Made by a program: the position numbers and the translations under genes. A stretch of 64,000 nt of DNA, taken from contig NW_027478402.1 of assembly GCF_051014685.1 (NCBI RefSeq), positions 1,860,001 through 1,924,000 on the forward strand, read 5' to 3'. The notes under the pieces were generated by a model, which worked only from the letters and a program-made list of their open reading frames with translations, was not told the DNA's origin and made no database searches. Of the stretch, positions 52,102 through 64,000 are shown piece after piece. Source of the stretch: Ptiloglossa arizonensis. Lineage: Eukaryota > Arthropoda > Insecta > Hymenoptera > Colletidae. The first letter of the stretch is position 1; each line of letters begins with the position of its first letter.

Positions 52102-54042
52102 TCCAGTTATTGGTTTCGAGTATCAGACTTGCGAAAATTTTGATGGCTTCTCAACCATTCCTTAACTTCAAACACGCATATCTCGCGAACGGATTGAGGA
52201 ACTCGAGAAATTCCTGTTGCATCTGAAAGTACAAACTCGCCCGATTACAACCGTATATGTATTTTTCCCCTAGGCCATTCTAGTTATTCGTTTCAAGCAT
52301 CAGAATTGCGAAAATTTTTATGGTTCCTCAACCATTTCTTAAATCCAAAATCCCATATCTCGCGAGCAGATTGATGAATCCGAAAAATTCCTGTTGCGCC
52401 TGAAAGTAGAAGCACGCCCGATTAAAACGGTATGTGTATTTTTGTCCAAGGCCATTGTAGTTATTGGTTTCGAGTATCAGACTTGCAAAAATTTTGATGG
52501 TTTCTCAACCATTCCTTAACTTCAAACCCCCATATCTCGCGAACGGATTGACGAACTCGAGTAATTCCTGTTGAATCTGAAAGCAGAAACTCGCCCGATT
52601 ACAACTGTATGTGTATTTTTGCCGTAGACCATAGTAGTTATTGGTTTCGAGTAACAGATTCCGCAAATTTTTATGGTTTCTCAACCATTCCTTAACTTCA
52701 AATTCCCACATTTCTCGAACGGACTGAGAAAATCGAGAAATTTCTGTTGCGTCTGCAAGTAGAAACTCTCCCGATTACAATGGTACGAGTATTTTTCCCC
52801 TAGGCCATTGTAGTTATTGGTTTCGAGTATCAGACTCGCAAAAATTTTGATGGTTACTCAACCATTCCTTAACATCAACCTCGCATATCTCGCGAACGGA
52901 TTGACGAACTCGTGAAATTCCTGTTGCATCTGAAAGCAGAAACTAGCCCGATTAAAACGGTATGTGTATTTCTGCCCTAGACCATATTAGTTATTGGTTT
53001 CGAGTATCAGATTCCGAAAATTTTGATGGTTTCTCAACCATTCCTTAACTTCAAACTCCCATATCTCGCGAACGGATTGACGAACTCGAGAAATTCCTGT
53101 TGCAGCTGAAAGTAGAAGCTTGCCCGATTACAACTGTATGTGTATTTTTGCCCTAGACCATAGTAGTTATTGTTTTCGAGTATCAGATTCCGCAAATTTT
53201 GATGGTTTCTCAACCATTCCTTAACTTCAAACACGCATATCTCGCGAACGGATTGAGGAACTCGAGAAATTCCTGTTGCATCTGAAAGTACAAACCCGCC
53301 GGTTACAACCGTATATGTATTTTTCCCCTAGGCCACTTGAGTTATTCCTTTCAAGCATCAGAATTGCGAAAATTTTTATGGTTCCTCAACCATTTCTTAA
53401 ATCCAAAATCCCATATCTCGCGAGCGGACTGATGAATCCGAAAAATTCCTGTTGCGCCTGAAAGTAGAAGCTCGCCCGATTAAAACGGTATGTGTATTTT
53501 TCTCCTAGGCCATTGTAGTTATTGGTTTCGAGTATCAGACTTGCAAAAATTTTGATGGTTTCTCAACCATTCCTTAACTTCAAACTCCCATACCTCGCGA
53601 ACGGATTGACGAACTCGTGTAATTCCTGTTGAATCTGAAAGCAGAAACTCGCCCGATTACAACTGTATGTGTATTTTTGCCGTAGACCATAGTAGTTATT
53701 GGTTTCGAGTTACAGATTCCGCAAATTTTTATGGTTTCTCAACCATTCCTTAACTTCAAATTCCCACATTTCTCGAACGGACTGAGAAAATCGAGAAATT
53801 CCTGTTGCGTCTGCAAGTAGAAACTCTCCCGATTACAATGGTACATGTATTTTTCCCCTAGGCCATTGTAGTTATTGGTTTCGAGTATCAGATTCCGAAA
53901 ATTTTGATGGTTTCTCAACCATTCCTTAATTTGAAACTCCCATATCTCGCGAACGGATTTACGAACTCGAGAAATTCCTGTTGCATCTGAAAGCAGAAAC
54001 TCTCCCAATTACAATGGTGTGTGTACTTTTCCCCTAGGCCAT
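52102..54042 (-). repeat. Higher-order satellite repeat (1941 bp, 11-mer), copy 2
   Basis: Direct repeat of 50161-52101. A third copy of the block lies at about 59170-61110, one member of a larger duplication. The order diverges at about 54100, where AACATCAACTTCGC replaces AACTTCAAACACGC. Confidence 0.88.
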
Positions 54043-57000
54043 TCCAGTTATTGGTTTCGAGTATCAGACTTGCGAAAATTTTGATGGCTTCTCAACCATT
54101 CCTTAACATCAACTTCGCATATCTCGCGAACGGATTGATGAATCCGAAAAATTCCTGTTGCGCCAGAAAGTAGAAACTCGCCCGATTACAACGGTATGTG
54201 TATTTTTCCCCAAGGCCATTGTGGTTATTGGTTTCGAGTATCAGACTTGCAAAAATTTTGATGGTTCCTCAACCATTCCTTAAATTCAAACTCCCATATC
54301 TCGCGAGCGGAATGACGAACTCGAGAAATTCCGGTTGCATTTGAAAGTAGAAGCTCGCCCGATTGCAACGGTATGTGAAGTTTTCCCCTAGGCCATTGTA
54401 GTTATTATCTTCGAGTATCAGACTGGCAAAAATTTTGATGGTTTCTCAACCATTCCTTAACTTCAAACTCCCATATCTCGCGAGCGGATTGACGAGCTCG
54501 AGAAATTCCGGTTGCATCTGAAAGTAGAAATTCGCCCGATTACAACGGTATGTGAATTTTTCCCCTAGGCCATTGCAGTTATTGGTTTCGAGTATCAGAT
54601 TCGGAAAATTTTGATGGTCTCTCAACCATTCCTTAATTTGAAACTCACATATCTCGCGAACGGATTGACGAACTCGAGAAATTCCTGTTGCATCTGAAAG
54701 CAGAAACTCGCCCGATTACAACGGTATGTGTATTTTTCCCCTAGGCCATTGTAGTTATTGGTTTCGAGTATCAGACTCGCAAAAATTTTGATGGTTTCTC
54801 AACCATTCCTTAACTTCAAACTCCCATATCTCGCGAGCGGATTGACGAGCTCGAGAAATTCCGGTTGCATCTGAAAGTAGAAACTCGCCCGATTACAACG
54901 GTATGTGAATTTTTCCCCTAGGCCATTGCAGTTATTGGTTTCGAGTATCAGATTCGGAAAATTTTGATGGTCTCTCAACCATTCCTTAATTTGAAACTCG
55001 CATATCTCGCGAACGGATTGACGAACTCGAGAAATTCCTGTTGCATCTGAAAGTAGAAGCTAGCCCAATTACAGCGGTATGAGTATTTTTGCCCTGGGCC
55101 ATAGTAGTTATTGGTTTCGAGTATCAGAACTGCGAAAATTTTGATGGTTTCTCAATTATTCCTTAACTTCAAACTCCCATATCTCACGAATGGATTGTCG
55201 AACTCGAGAAATTCCTTTTGCATCTGAAAGTAGAAACTCGCCCAATTACAATGGTGTGTGTACTTTTCCCCTAGGCAGTTGTAGTTATTAGTTTCGAGTA
55301 TCAGACTTGCGAAAATTTTGATGGTTTCTCAACCATTCCTTAACTTCAAACTCCCATATCTCGCGAACGGATTGACGAACTCAAGAAATTCCTGACGCAT
55401 CTGAAAGTAAAAACTCGCCCGACTACAACGGTATGTGTATTTTTCCCCTAGGCCATTGTAGTTATTGGTTTCGAGTATCAGACTTGCGAAAATTTTGATG
55501 GTTTCTCAACCATTCCTTAACTTCAAACTCCCATATCTAGCAAACGTATTGACGACCTCGAGTAATTCCTGACGCCTCTAAAAGCAGAAACTCGCCCGAT
55601 TACAACGGTATGTGTATTTTTCACCTAGGCCACTGTAGTTATTTGTTTCGAGTATCAGACTTGCGAAAATTTTGATGGTTTCTCAACCATTCCTTAAATT
55701 CAAACGCCCATATCTCGCGAACGGATCGACGAACTCGAGTAATTCCTGTTGCATCTGAAACTAGAAACTCGCCCGATTACAATGGTGTCTGTACTTTTCC
55801 CCTAGGCCATTCCAGTTATTCGTTTCTAGCATCAGAATTTCGAAAATTTTGATCGTTTCTCAACCATCGCTTAAGTCCAAACTCCGATATTTCGTAAACG
55901 GATTGACGAATCCGAAAAGATTCTGTTGCATCTGAAAGTACAAACTCTCACGACTACAACGGTATGTGTATTTTTCCCCTAGGCCGTTGTAGTTATTAGT
56001 TTCGAGTATCAGACTTGCGAAAATTTTGATGGTTTCTCAACCATTCCTTAACTTCAAACACCCATATCTCGCGAACGGATTGACGAATTCGAGAAATTCC
56101 CGTTGCATCTGACAGCAGAAACTCGCACGATTACAATGGTTTGTGTACTTTTCCCCTAGGCCATTCCGGTTATTGGTTTCGAGTATCAGACTTGCGAAAA
56201 TTTTGATGGTTTCTCAACCATTCCTTAACTTCAAACTCCCATATCTCGCGAACGGATTGACGAATTCGAGAAATTCCCGTTGCATCTGACAGCAGAAACT
56301 CGCCCGATTACAATGGTATGTGTACTTTTCCCCTAGGCCATTCCGGTTATTGTTTTCGAGTATCAGACTTGCATAAATTTTGATGGTTTCTCAACCATTC
56401 CTTAACTTCAAACCCCCATATCTCGCGAACGGATTGACGAACTCGAGTAATTCCTGTTGAATCTGAAAGCAGAAACTCGCCCTATTACAACTGTATGTGT
56501 ATTTTTGCCGTAGACCATAGTAGTTATTGGTTTCGAGTATCAGATTCCGCAAATTTTGATGGTTTCTCAACCATTCCTTAACTTCAAACTCCCATACCTC
56601 GCGAACGGATTGACGAACTCGTGTAATTCCTGTTGAATCTGAAAGCAGAAACTCGCCCGATTACAACTGTATGTGTATTTTTGCCGTAGACCATAGTAGT
56701 TATTGGTTTCGAGTTACAGATTCCGCAAATTTTTATGGTTTCTCAACCATTCCTTAACTTCAAATTCCCACATTTCTCGAACGGACTGAGAAAATCGAGA
56801 AATTCCTGTTGCGTCTGCAAGTAGAAACTCTCCCGATTACAATGGTACATGTATTTTTCCCCTAGGCCATTGTAGTTATTGGTTTCGAGTATCAGATTCC
56901 GAAAATTTTGATGGTTTCTCAACCATTCCTTAACTTCAAACTCCCATATCTCGCGAACGGATTGACGAACTCGGAAAATTCCTGTTGCATCTGACAGCAG

Positions 57001-58298
57001 AAACCCGCCCGATTACAATGGTATGTGTACTTTTCCCCTAGGCCATGCCAGTCATTCGTTTCTAGCATCAGACTTGCGAAAATTTTGATGGTTTCTCAAC
57101 CATTCCTTAACTTCAAACTCCCATATCTCGCGAACGGATTGACGAACTCGAGTAATTCCTGTTGAATCTGAAAGCAGGAACTCGCCCGATTACAACTGTA
57201 TGTGAATTTTTGCCCTAGACCATAGTAGTTATTGGTTTCGAGTATCAGATTCCGCAAATTTTTATGGTTTCTCAACCATTCCTTAACTTCAAATTCCCAT
57301 ATTTCTCGAACGGACAGGGGAAATCGAGAAATTCCTGTTGCGTCTGCAAGTAGAAACTCTCCCGATGACAACGGTACGTGTATTTTGCCCCTAGGCCATT
57401 GTAGTTATTCGTTTCGAGTATCAGACTCGCAAAAATTTTGAAGGTTTCTCAACCATTCCTTAAATTCAAACTCCCATATCTCGCGAGCGGATTGACGAAC
57501 TCGAGAAATTCTGGTTGCATCGGAAAGTAGAAACTCGCCCGATTGCAACGGTATGTGAATTTTTCCCCTAGGCCATTGTAGTTATTGGTTTCGAGTATCA
57601 GATTCCGAAAATTTTGATGGTTTCTCAACCATTCCTTAATTTGAAACTCGCATATCTCGCGAACGGATTGACGAACTGAAGAAATTCCTGTTGCAACTGA
57701 AAGCAGAAACTCGCCCGATTACAACGGTATGTGTATTTTTGCCCTAGACCATAGTAGTTATTGGTTTCGAGTATCAGACTTGCGAAAATTTTGATGGTTA
57801 CTCAACCATTCCTTAACTTCAACCTCGCATATCTCGCGAACGGATTGATGAATCCGAAAAATTCCTGTTGCGCCTGAAAGTAGAAACTCGCCCGATTACA
57901 ACGGTATGTGCATTTTTCCCCAAGGCCATTGTAGTTATTGTTTTCGAGTATCAGATTCCGCAAATTTTGATGGTTTCTCATGCATTCCTTAACTTCAAAC
58001 TCCCATATCTCGCGAACGGATTGAGGAAATCGAGACATTCCTGTTGCATCTGTAAGTAGAAACTCGCCCGGTTACAATGCTGTGTGTGTATTTTTCCCCT
58101 AGGCCATTTTAGTTATTGGTTTCGAGTATCAGACTTCCATTTAATTTTGATGGTTTCTCAACCATTCCTTAATTTCAAACTCGCATATCTCGCGAACGGA
58201 TTGACGAACTCTAGAAATTCCTGTTGCATCTGAAAGCAGAAACTCGCCCGATTACAGAGGTGTGTGTACTTTTCCGCTAGGCCATTCCAGTTACTGAT

Positions 58299-61200
58299 TT
58301 CGAGTATCAGACTTGCATAAATTTTGATCGTTTCTCAACCATTCCTTAACTTCAAACTCCCATATCTCGCGAACGGATTGAGGAAATCGAGAAATTCCTG
58401 TTGCGTCTGAAGGTATTAACTCGCCCGATTACAACGGTATGTCTACTTTTCCCCTAGGCCATTCCAGTTATTGGTTTCGAGTATGAGACTTGCGAAAATT
58501 TTGATCGTTTCTCAACCATTCCTTAACTTCAAACTCCCATATCTCGCGAACGGATTGACGAACTCGAGTAATTCCTGTTGAATCTGAAAGCAGAATCTCG
58601 CCCGATTACAACTGTATGTGTATATTTGCCCTAGACCATAGTAGTTATTGGTTTCGAGTATCAGACTTGCGAAAATTTTGATGGTTACTCAACCATTCCT
58701 TAACATCAACTTCGCATATCTCGCGAACGGATTGATGAATCCGAAAAATTCCTGTTGCGCCTGAAAGTAGAAACTCGCCCGATTACAACGGTATGTGTAT
58801 TTTTCCCCAAGGCCATTGTAGTTATTGGTTTCGAGTATCAGACTTGCAAAAATTTTGATGGTTCCTCAACCATTCCTTAAATTCAAACTCCCATATCTCG
58901 CGAGCGGATTGACGAACTCGAGAAATTCCGGTTGCATTTGAAAGTAGAAACTCGCCCGATTACAACGGTATGTGAAGTTTTCCCCTAGGCCATTGTAGTT
59001 ATTGTTTTCGAGTATCAGATTCCGAAAATTTTGATGGTTTCTCAACCATTCCTTAATTTGAAACTCGCATATCTCGCGAACGGATTTACGAACTCGAGAA
59101 ATTCCTGTTGCATCTGAAAGCAGAAACTCTCCCAATTACAGTGGTGTGTGTACTTTTCCCCTAGGCCATTCCAGTTATTGGTTTCGAGTATCAGACTTGC
59201 GAAAATTTTGATGGCTTCTCAACCATTCCTTAACTTCAAACACGCATATCTCGCGAACGGATTGAGGAACTCGAGAAATTCCTGTTGCATCTGAAAGTAC
59301 AAACTCGCCCGATTACAACCGTATATGTATTTTTCCCCTAGGCCATTCTAGTTATTCGTTTCAAGCATCAGAATTGCGAAAATTTTTATGGTTCCTCAAC
59401 CATTTCTTAAATCCAAAATCCCATATCTCGCGAGCAGATTGATGAATCCGAAAAATTCCTGTTGCGCCTGAAAGTAGAAGCACGCTCGATCAAAACGGTA
59501 TGTGTATTTTTGTCCAAGGCCATTGTAGTTATTGGTTTCGAGTATCAGACTTGCAAAAATTTTGATGGTTTCTCAACCATTCCTTAACTTCAAACCCCCA
59601 TATCTCGCGAACGGATTGACGAACTCGAGTAATTCCTGTTGAATCTGAAAGCAGAAACTCGCCCGATTACAACTGTATGTGTATTTTTGCCGTAGACCAT
59701 AGTAGTTATTGGTTTCGAGTATCAGATTCCGCAAATTTTTATGGTTTCTCAACCATTCCTTAACTTCAAATTCCCACATTTCTCGAACGGACTGAGAAAA
59801 TCGAGAAATTTCTGTTGCGTCTGCAAGTAGAAACTCTCCCGATTACAATGGTACGAGTATTTTTCCCCTAGGCCATTGTAGTTATTGGTTTCGAGTATCA
59901 GACTCGCAAAAATTTTGATGGTTACTCAACCATTCCTTAACATCAACCTCGCATATCTCGCGAACGGATTGACGAACTCGTGAAATTCCTGTTGCATCTG
60001 AAAGCAGAAACTAGCCCGATTAAAACGGTATGTGTATTTCTGCCCTAGACCATTTTAGTTATTGGTTTCGAGTATCAGATTCCGAAAATTTTGATGGTTT
60101 CTCAACCATTCCTTAACTTCAAACTCCCATATCTCGCGAACGGATTGACGAACTCGAGAAATTCCTGTTGCAGCTGAAAGTAGAAGCTTGCCCGATTACA
60201 ACTGTATGTGTATTTTTGCCCTAGACCATAGTAGTTATTGTTTTCGAGTATCAGATTCCGCAAATTTTGATGGTTTCTCAACCATTCCTTAACTTCAAAC
60301 ACGCATATCTCGCGAACGGATTGAGGAACTCGAGAAATTCCTGTTGCATCTGAAAGTACAAACCCGCCGGTTACAACCGTATATGTATTTTTCCCCTAGG
60401 CCACTTGTGTTATTCCTTTCAAGCATCAGAATTGCGAAAATTTTTATGGTTCCTCAACCATTTCTTAAATCCAAAATCCCATATCTCGCGAGCGGATTGA
60501 TGAATCCGAAAAATTCCTGTTGCGCCTGAAAGTAGAAGCTCGCCCGATTAAAACGGTATGTGTATTTTTCTCCTAGGCCATTGTAGTTATTGGTTTCGAG
60601 TATCAGACTTGCAAAAATTTTGATGGTTTCTCAACCATTCCTTAACTTCAAACTCCTATACCTCGCGAACGGATTGACGAACTCGTGTAATTCCTGTTGA
60701 ATCTGAAAGCAGAAACTCGCCCGATTACAACTGTATGTGTATTTTTGCCGTAGACCATAGTAGTTATTGGTTTCGAGTTACAGATTCCGCAAATTTTTAT
60801 GGTTTCTCAACCATTCCTTAACTTCAAATTCCCACATTTCTCGAACGGACTGAGAAAATCGAGAAATTCCTGTTGCGTCTGCAAGTAGAAACTCTCCCGA
60901 TTACAATGGTACATGTATTTTTCCCCTAGGCCATTGTAGTTATTGGTTTCGAGTATCAGATTCCGAAAATTTTGATGGTTTCTCAACCATTCCTTAATTT
61001 GAAACTCCCATATCTCGCGAACGGATTTACGAACTCGAGAAATTCCTGTTGCATCTGAAAGCAGAAACTCTCCCAATTACAATGGTGTGTGTACTTTTCC
61101 CCTAGGCCATTCCAGTTATTGGTTTCGAGTATCAGACTTGCGAAAATTTTGATGGCTTCTCAACCATTCCTTAACATCAACTTCGCATATCTCGTGAACG

Positions 61201-63048
61201 GATTGATGAATCCGAAAAATTCCTGTTGCGCCAGAAAGTAGAAACTCGCCCGATCACAACGGTATGTGTATTTTTCCCCAAGGCCATTGTAGTTATTGGT
61301 TTCGAGTATCAGACTTGCAAAAATTTTGATGGTTCCTCAGCCATTCCTTAAATTCAAACTCCCATATCTCGCGAGCGGATTGACGAACTCGAGAAATTCC
61401 GGTTGCATTTGAAAGTAGAAACTCGCCCGATTGCAACGGTATGTGAAGTTTTCCCCTAGGCCATTGTAGTTATTATCTTCGAGTATCAGACTGGCAAAAA
61501 TTTTGATGGTTTCTCAACCATTCCTTAACTTCAAACTCCCATATCTCGCGAGCGGATTGACGAGCTCGAGAAATTCCGGTTGCATCTGAAAGTAGAAACT
61601 CGCCCGATTACAACGGTATGTGAATTTTTCCCCTAGGCCATTGCAGTTATTGGTTTCGAGTATCAGATTCGGAAAATTTTGGTGGTCTCTCAACCATTCC
61701 TTAATTTGAAACTCACATATCTCGCGAACGGATTGACGAACTCGAGAAATTCCTGTTGCATCTGAAAGCAGAAACTCGCCCGATTACAACGGTATGTGTA
61801 TTTTTCCCCTAGGCCATTGTAGTTATTGGTTTCGAGTATCAGACTCGCAAAAATTTTGATGGTTTCTCAACCATTCCTTAACTTCAAACTCCCATATCTC
61901 GCGAGCGGATTGACGAGCTCGAGAAATTCCGGTTGCATCTGAAAGTAGAAACTCGCCCGATTACAACGGTATGTGAATTTTTCCCCTAGGCCATTGCAGT
62001 TATTGGTTTCGAGTATCAGATTCGGAAAATTTTGATGGTCTCTCAACCATTCCTTAATTTGAAACTCGCATATCTCGCGAACGGATTGACGAACTCGAGA
62101 AATTCCTGTTGCATCTGAAAGTAGAAGCTAGCCCAATTACAGCGGTATGAGTATTTTTGCCCTGGGCCATAGTAGTTATTGGTTTCGAGTATCAGAACTG
62201 CGAAAATTTTGATGGTTTCTCAATTATTCCTTAACTTCAAACTCCCATATCTCACGAATGGATTGTCGAACTCGAGAAATTCCTTTTGCATCTGAAAGTA
62301 GAAACTCGCCCAATTACAATGGTGTGTGTACTTTTCCCCTAGGCAGTTGTAGTTATTAGTTTCGAGTATCAGACTTGCGAAAATTTTGATGGTTTCTCAA
62401 CCATTCCTTAACTTCAAACTCCCATATCTCGCGAACGGATTGACGAACTCAAGAAATTCCTGACGCATCTGAAAGTAAAAACTCGCCCGATTACAACGGT
62501 ATGTGTATTTTTCCCCTAGGCCATTGTAGTTATTGGTTTCGAGTATCAGACTTGCGAAAATTTTGATGGTTTCTCAACCATTCCTTAACTTCAAACTCCC
62601 ATATCTAGCAAACGTATTGACGACCTCGAGTAATTCCTGACGCCTCTAAAAGCAGAAACTCGCCCGATTACAACGGTATGTGTATTTTTCACCTAGGCCA
62701 CTGTAGTTATTTGTTTCGAGTATCAGACTTGCGAAAATTTTGATGGTTTCTCAACCATTCCTTAAATTCAAACGCCCATATCTCGCGAACGGATCGACGA
62801 ACTCGAGTAATTCCTGTTGCATCTGAAACTAGAAACTCGCCCGATTACAATGGTGTCTGTACTTTTCCCCTAGGCCATTCCAGTTATTCGTTTCTAGCAT
62901 CAGAATTTCGAAAATTTTGATCGTTTCTCAACCATCGCTTAAGTCCAAACTCCGATATTTCGTAAACGGATTGACGAATCCGAAAAGATTCTGTTGCATC
63001 TGAAAGTACAAACTCTCACGATTACAACGGTATGTGTATTTTACCGCT
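58299..63048 (-). repeat. Large satellite segment, copy 2 (single 11-mer)
   Basis: Matches 49290-55980 minus one 1941-bp 11-mer. Just upstream (57939-58298) the match continues at offset about 9188 because one monomer present near 49110-49290 is missing here. Beyond 63048 the register shifts by one monomer and then a block from about 55500-55880 is repeated again at 63640-64000. Confidence 0.83.
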
Positions 63049-64000
63049 ATGCCATTGTAGTTATTGGTTTCGAGTATCAGACTTGCGAAAATTTTGATGG
63101 TTTGTCAATTATTCCTTAACTTCAAACTCCCATATCTCGCGAATGGATTGTCGAACTCGAGAAATTCCTTTTGCATCTGAAAGTAGAAACTCGCCCGATT
63201 ACAATGGTGTGTGTACTTTTCCCCCAGGCCGTTGTAGTTATTAGTTTCGAGTATCAGACTTGCGAAAATTTTGATGGTTTCTCAACCATTCCTTAACTTC
63301 AAACTCCCATATCTCGCGAACGGATTGACGAATTCGAGAAATTCCCGTTGCATCTGACAGCAGAAACTCGCACGATTACAATTGTTTGTGTACTTTTCCC
63401 CTAGGCCATTCCGGTTATTGGTTTCGAGTATCAGACTTGCGAAAATTTTGATGGTTTCTCAACCATTCCTTAACTTCAAACTCCCATATCTCGCGAACGG
63501 ATTGACGAATTCGAGAAATTCCCGTTGCATCTGACAGCAGAAACTCGCCCGATTACAATGGTATGTGTACTTTTCCCCTAGGCCATTCCGGTTATTGGTT
63601 TCGAGTATCAGACTTGCGAAAATTTTGATGGTTTCTCAACCATTCCTTAACTTCAAACTCCCATATCCAGCAAACCGATTGACGACCTCGAGTAATTCCT
63701 GACGCATCTAAAAGCAGAAACTCGCCCGACTACAACGGTATGTGTATTTTTCACCTAGGCCACTGTAGTTATTTGTTTCGAGTATCAGACTTGCGAAAAT
63801 TTTGATGGTTTCTCAACCATTCCTTAAATTCAAACGCCCATATCTCGCGAACGGATCGACGAACTCGAGTAATTCCTGTTGCATCTGAAACTAGAAACTC
63901 GCCCGATTAGAATGGTGTCTGTACTTTTCCCCTAGGCCATTCCAGTTATTCGTTTCTAGCATCAGAATTTCGAAAATTTTGATCGTTTCTCAACCATCGC

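Larger units (their letters stand above)
49290..55980 (-). repeat. Large satellite segment duplicated to 58299-63048, copy 1
   Basis: Markers from 49290-52101 recur at offset 9009 bp, and markers from 52102-55980 recur at offset 7068 bp; the 1941-bp difference is exactly one 11-mer. For example TATTATCTTCGAG lies at 54403 and 61471, and CATATCTAGCAAACG at 55532 and 62600. The copy here therefore has two 11-mers where the other has one. Confidence 0.83.
46797..64000 (-). repeat. 177-bp satellite DNA array, reverse orientation (right array)
   Basis: About 97 monomers of the same satellite as 1-32123, but as the reverse complement (plus strand reads TTTGATGGTTTCTCAACCATTCC...). The array begins within a monomer at TTATAGTTATTGTTTTCGAG directly after the nad2 fragment and runs out of the window. 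The two variable-block subfamilies are again interspersed (GTAGTTATTGG and CCAGTTATTGG forms). Open frames of 60-90 residues on both strands follow from the 59-codon period and are not genes. Confidence 0.97.

Overview
This window looks like nuclear heterochromatin from an insect, most likely a hymenopteran. I see no intact nuclear protein-coding gene in it. The insect call rests on a nuclear copy of mitochondrial DNA. That copy keeps the order nad2 - cox1 - trnL2(UAA) - cox2 - trnK, reads only with the invertebrate mitochondrial code (TGA=Trp, ATA=Met, AGA=Ser) and gives COX1/COX2 proteins of hymenopteran character. The exact lineage (bee, ant or wasp) is not settled.

Layout. (1) 1-32123: about 180 head-to-tail copies of a ~177-bp satellite monomer on the + strand, with higher-order duplications of 4600 bp (26-mer, 921-10120) and 1238 bp (7-mer, 22090-24565). 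(2) 32124-35427: a mitochondrial insert (numt). It holds a 5'-truncated nad2 with a stop, cox1 with a frameshift and a stop, trnL2, a cox2 that is still open from start to stop, and a truncated trnK. (3) 35428-36147: a non-mitochondrial spacer ('X') of unknown nature. (4) 36148-37896: an inverted copy of the nad2 piece, split by a 1019-bp LTR element of TRIM type lying on the minus strand, with ~255-bp LTRs and a 4-bp AGTT target duplication. (5) 37897-45212: a 7.3-kb array of short GAAACG-type repeats (8-bp and 20-bp units) that flips strand once at about 38805. (6) 45213-45431: a second forward nad2 fragment. (7) 45500-46206: a second copy of spacer X. (8) 46207-46796: a second inverted nad2 fragment, which is the empty site for the TRIM. 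(9) 46797-64000: the same 177-bp satellite, now on the minus strand, with an 11-mer (1941 bp) tandem duplication and a ~7-9 kb higher-order duplication.

The parts fit together as structure and not as a pathway. Two satellite arrays of opposite polarity converge on a 14.7-kb core built from duplicated and inverted numt pieces around a strand-switching minisatellite. The satellite carries a conserved 17-bp segment that matches the CENP-B box consensus at 8 of 9 fixed positions in most monomers, and at 9 of 9 in at least two. This makes a centromeric or pericentromeric location a reasonable but unproven guess. The relative order of events can be read in part: numt insertion, then duplication and inversion of the nad2/X module, then TRIM insertion into one copy.
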